Source: Arthrobacter sp. U41
Lineage (GTDB): Bacteria > Actinomycetota > Actinomycetes > Actinomycetales > Micrococcaceae
DNA: 64,000 bases
Reading direction: 5' to 3'
Assembly: GCF_001750145.1 (NCBI RefSeq)
Contig: NZ_CP015732.1
Span: 992,001-1,056,000 of the forward strand
The notes under the pieces were generated by a model. That model was not told the origin of the DNA. It did no database searches and was given only the letters and a program-made list of their open reading frames with translations. A program made the position numbers and the translations under genes. Shown piece by piece: positions 63,186 to 64,000 of this stretch. Position 1 is the stretch's first letter; each line of letters opens with the position of its first letter.

Positions 63186-63836
63186 ATGAATCCGCAGCTT
63201 TTCCTCGCCTTTCTGGTGGTCGCCGGCGCCCTTGCCTGCACTCCGGGGGTGGACTGGGCCTACTCCATCACCGCGGGCCTGAAGCAGCGCAGCTTCGTGC
63301 CCGCCGTCGCGGGACTCTGTGGCGGTTATGTGCTGCACACTGTGCTCCTGGTCGCGGGGCTGGCGGCCCTACTCACCGGAATTCCGGGCGTGCTGGGGTG
63401 GCTGACGGTCGCCGGCGCGGCCTACCTGCTCTGGCTCGGTCTCGCGACCATCCGGTCCTGGCGCGGAGCGAGTTTTGGCGGCGCAGAGGTGCGGGCCCCG
63501 GCGAACCAGTTCCGGACCTTCCTGCAGGGCATGGGCACCAGCGGCATCAACCCGAAGGGCCTGCTGTTCTACGTGGCCCTGGTGCCGCAGTTTGTCAGCC
63601 CGGAGGCGCCGCTGCCGGTGCCGGTGCAGTCCGGGCTGCTTGGCCTGACGTTTGTTCTGCTGGTTGCCGTGGTCTACAGCTGCGTTGCCTTGCTGGCACG
63701 CAGGCTGCTGCACTCCCGGCCCGGGGCGGCGCGGCGGGTGACACTCGCCAGCGGCATCATCATGGTCGCGCTGGGCGCCGTACTGCTGTCCGAGCAGATC
63801 GTCCCGCTCCTGGGCCAGGCCCTCGCGCGCAGCTGA
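63186..63836 (+). CDS. LysE-family amino-acid exporter
   Basis: The 216-residue exporter of the RhtB/LysE family has six membrane segments. FLVVAGALACTPGVDWAYSI carries the helix-1 motif, and GTSGINPKGLLFYVALVPQFV is the conserved LysE/RhtB block. It exports a hydrophilic amino acid or homoserine lactone. It faces an Lrp/AsnC regulator across a 100-bp divergent gap, which likely controls it in response to amino-acid levels. The substrate is unknown. Confidence 0.92.
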   Translation: MNPQLFLAFLVVAGALACTPGVDWAYSITAGLKQRSFVPAVAGLCGGYVLHTVLLVAGLAALLTGIPGVLGWLTVAGAAYLLWLGLATIRSWRGASFGGAEVRAPANQFRTFLQGMGTSGINPKGLLFYVALVPQFVSPEAPLPVPVQSGLLGLTFVLLVAVVYSCVALLARRLLHSRPGAARRVTLASGIIMVALGAVLLSEQIVPLLGQALARS

Positions 63837-63871
63837 GCACGCGGCGGGGCCGCCTGGCCAAAACCGGCCGG

Positions 63872-64000
63872 TCACCTGCGAGGCATGTACCACTCGGTGA
63901 ATTCCGTGGCGCGGCCGTCCCCCGTGAGCTGGATGACCCACAGGTTGTCGTAGCTGCGGCTGTCGCCGCGGTAGTCGGTGCGGCCCTGCACGAAGGCCCT
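63872..64000 (-). CDS. C-terminal end of an NTF2/SnoaL-like protein, cut by window edge
   Basis: The last 42 codons of a leftward gene are present, reading RAFVQGRTDYRGDSRSYDNL, then VIQLTGDGRATEFTEWYMPRR and TGA. The strand-turn pattern with DNLWVIQL and FTEWYM is typical of the C-terminus of SnoaL/NTF2-like folds. The rest of the gene lies beyond the window, so the function cannot be judged. Confidence 0.7.
   Translation of the reverse strand, partial: RAFVQGRTDYRGDSRSYDNLWVIQLTGDGRATEFTEWYMPRR

Overview
The window is chromosomal DNA from a high-GC actinobacterium of the Arthrobacter/Pseudarthrobacter group (Micrococcaceae). The 16S rRNA has the sequence features I associate with Arthrobacter, the rrn leader and spacer carry the usual actinobacterial boxA, the spacer has no tRNA gene, and protein families, GTG starts and ATGA overlaps fit this group. 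I see no intact insertion sequence, prophage or CRISPR array.

Layout. 1-4111: an rrn operon on the minus strand (5' part of 23S, spacer, complete 16S, leader), then a strong hairpin terminator and rpsN-rpmG-rpmB, all zinc-independent forms. 4592-7306: a flavin electron-transfer operon (ferric-reductase-like membrane flavoprotein, FMN-binding protein, ApbE). 7303-11707: two paralogous SGNH hydrolases around a glutaminase-STAS-cNMP fusion, a MarR regulator and a YciI protein. 11903-17190: a siderophore uptake operon (SIP reductase, ABC ATPase, two permeases, lipoprotein) behind an iron-box-like palindrome. 17369-23255: a Wadjet/MksBEF-type SMC operon, jetA-jetB-jetC, in which jetC is cut by an in-frame TAG and the nuclease gene jetD is absent. 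23519-31659: an acyl-CoA dehydrogenase, two related small membrane proteins, a YchJ protein, reductases and a molybdopterin sulfite-oxidase-like enzyme.

31669-40667 is a sugar or polyol catabolic cluster: RpiB-type isomerase, DhaK-DhaL kinase (frameshifted), SDR, TIM-barrel isomerase, MHS transporter, split transketolase, FadR-type GntR regulator and an atypical SDR. Palindromes with the same TGTTGAC half-sites lie in the divergent promoter and in front of the regulator, so I infer one regulon. The expected flow is import, isomerisation or oxidation, phosphorylation, then transketolase and RpiB steps into the pentose phosphate pathway; the substrate is not evident.

40750-45791 holds an ECF sigma/anti-sigma pair with a class F sortase, a DUF4397 protein and a DUF4389 protein. 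45828-53444 holds flavodoxin, zinc alcohol dehydrogenase and a STAS-like protein, an amidohydrolase behind a structured leader, a GIY-YIG-like protein and (52345-52545) a decayed fragment resembling it, a GH3 glycosidase and a uracil-DNA-glycosylase-like protein. 53611-64000 holds an SDR, L-lactate dehydrogenase, ArsR with a zinc CDF exporter, DUF305, a GNAT-AAA+ fusion, a candidate membrane terpene cyclase, an HD protein, GluQRS, two Lrp/AsnC regulators, a LysE exporter and the end of an NTF2-like gene.

The most unusual non-coding signal is a family of about 61-65 bp palindromes (14873, 17258, 57937, 59443) with variable but internally complementary arms, one of them inside a permease gene.
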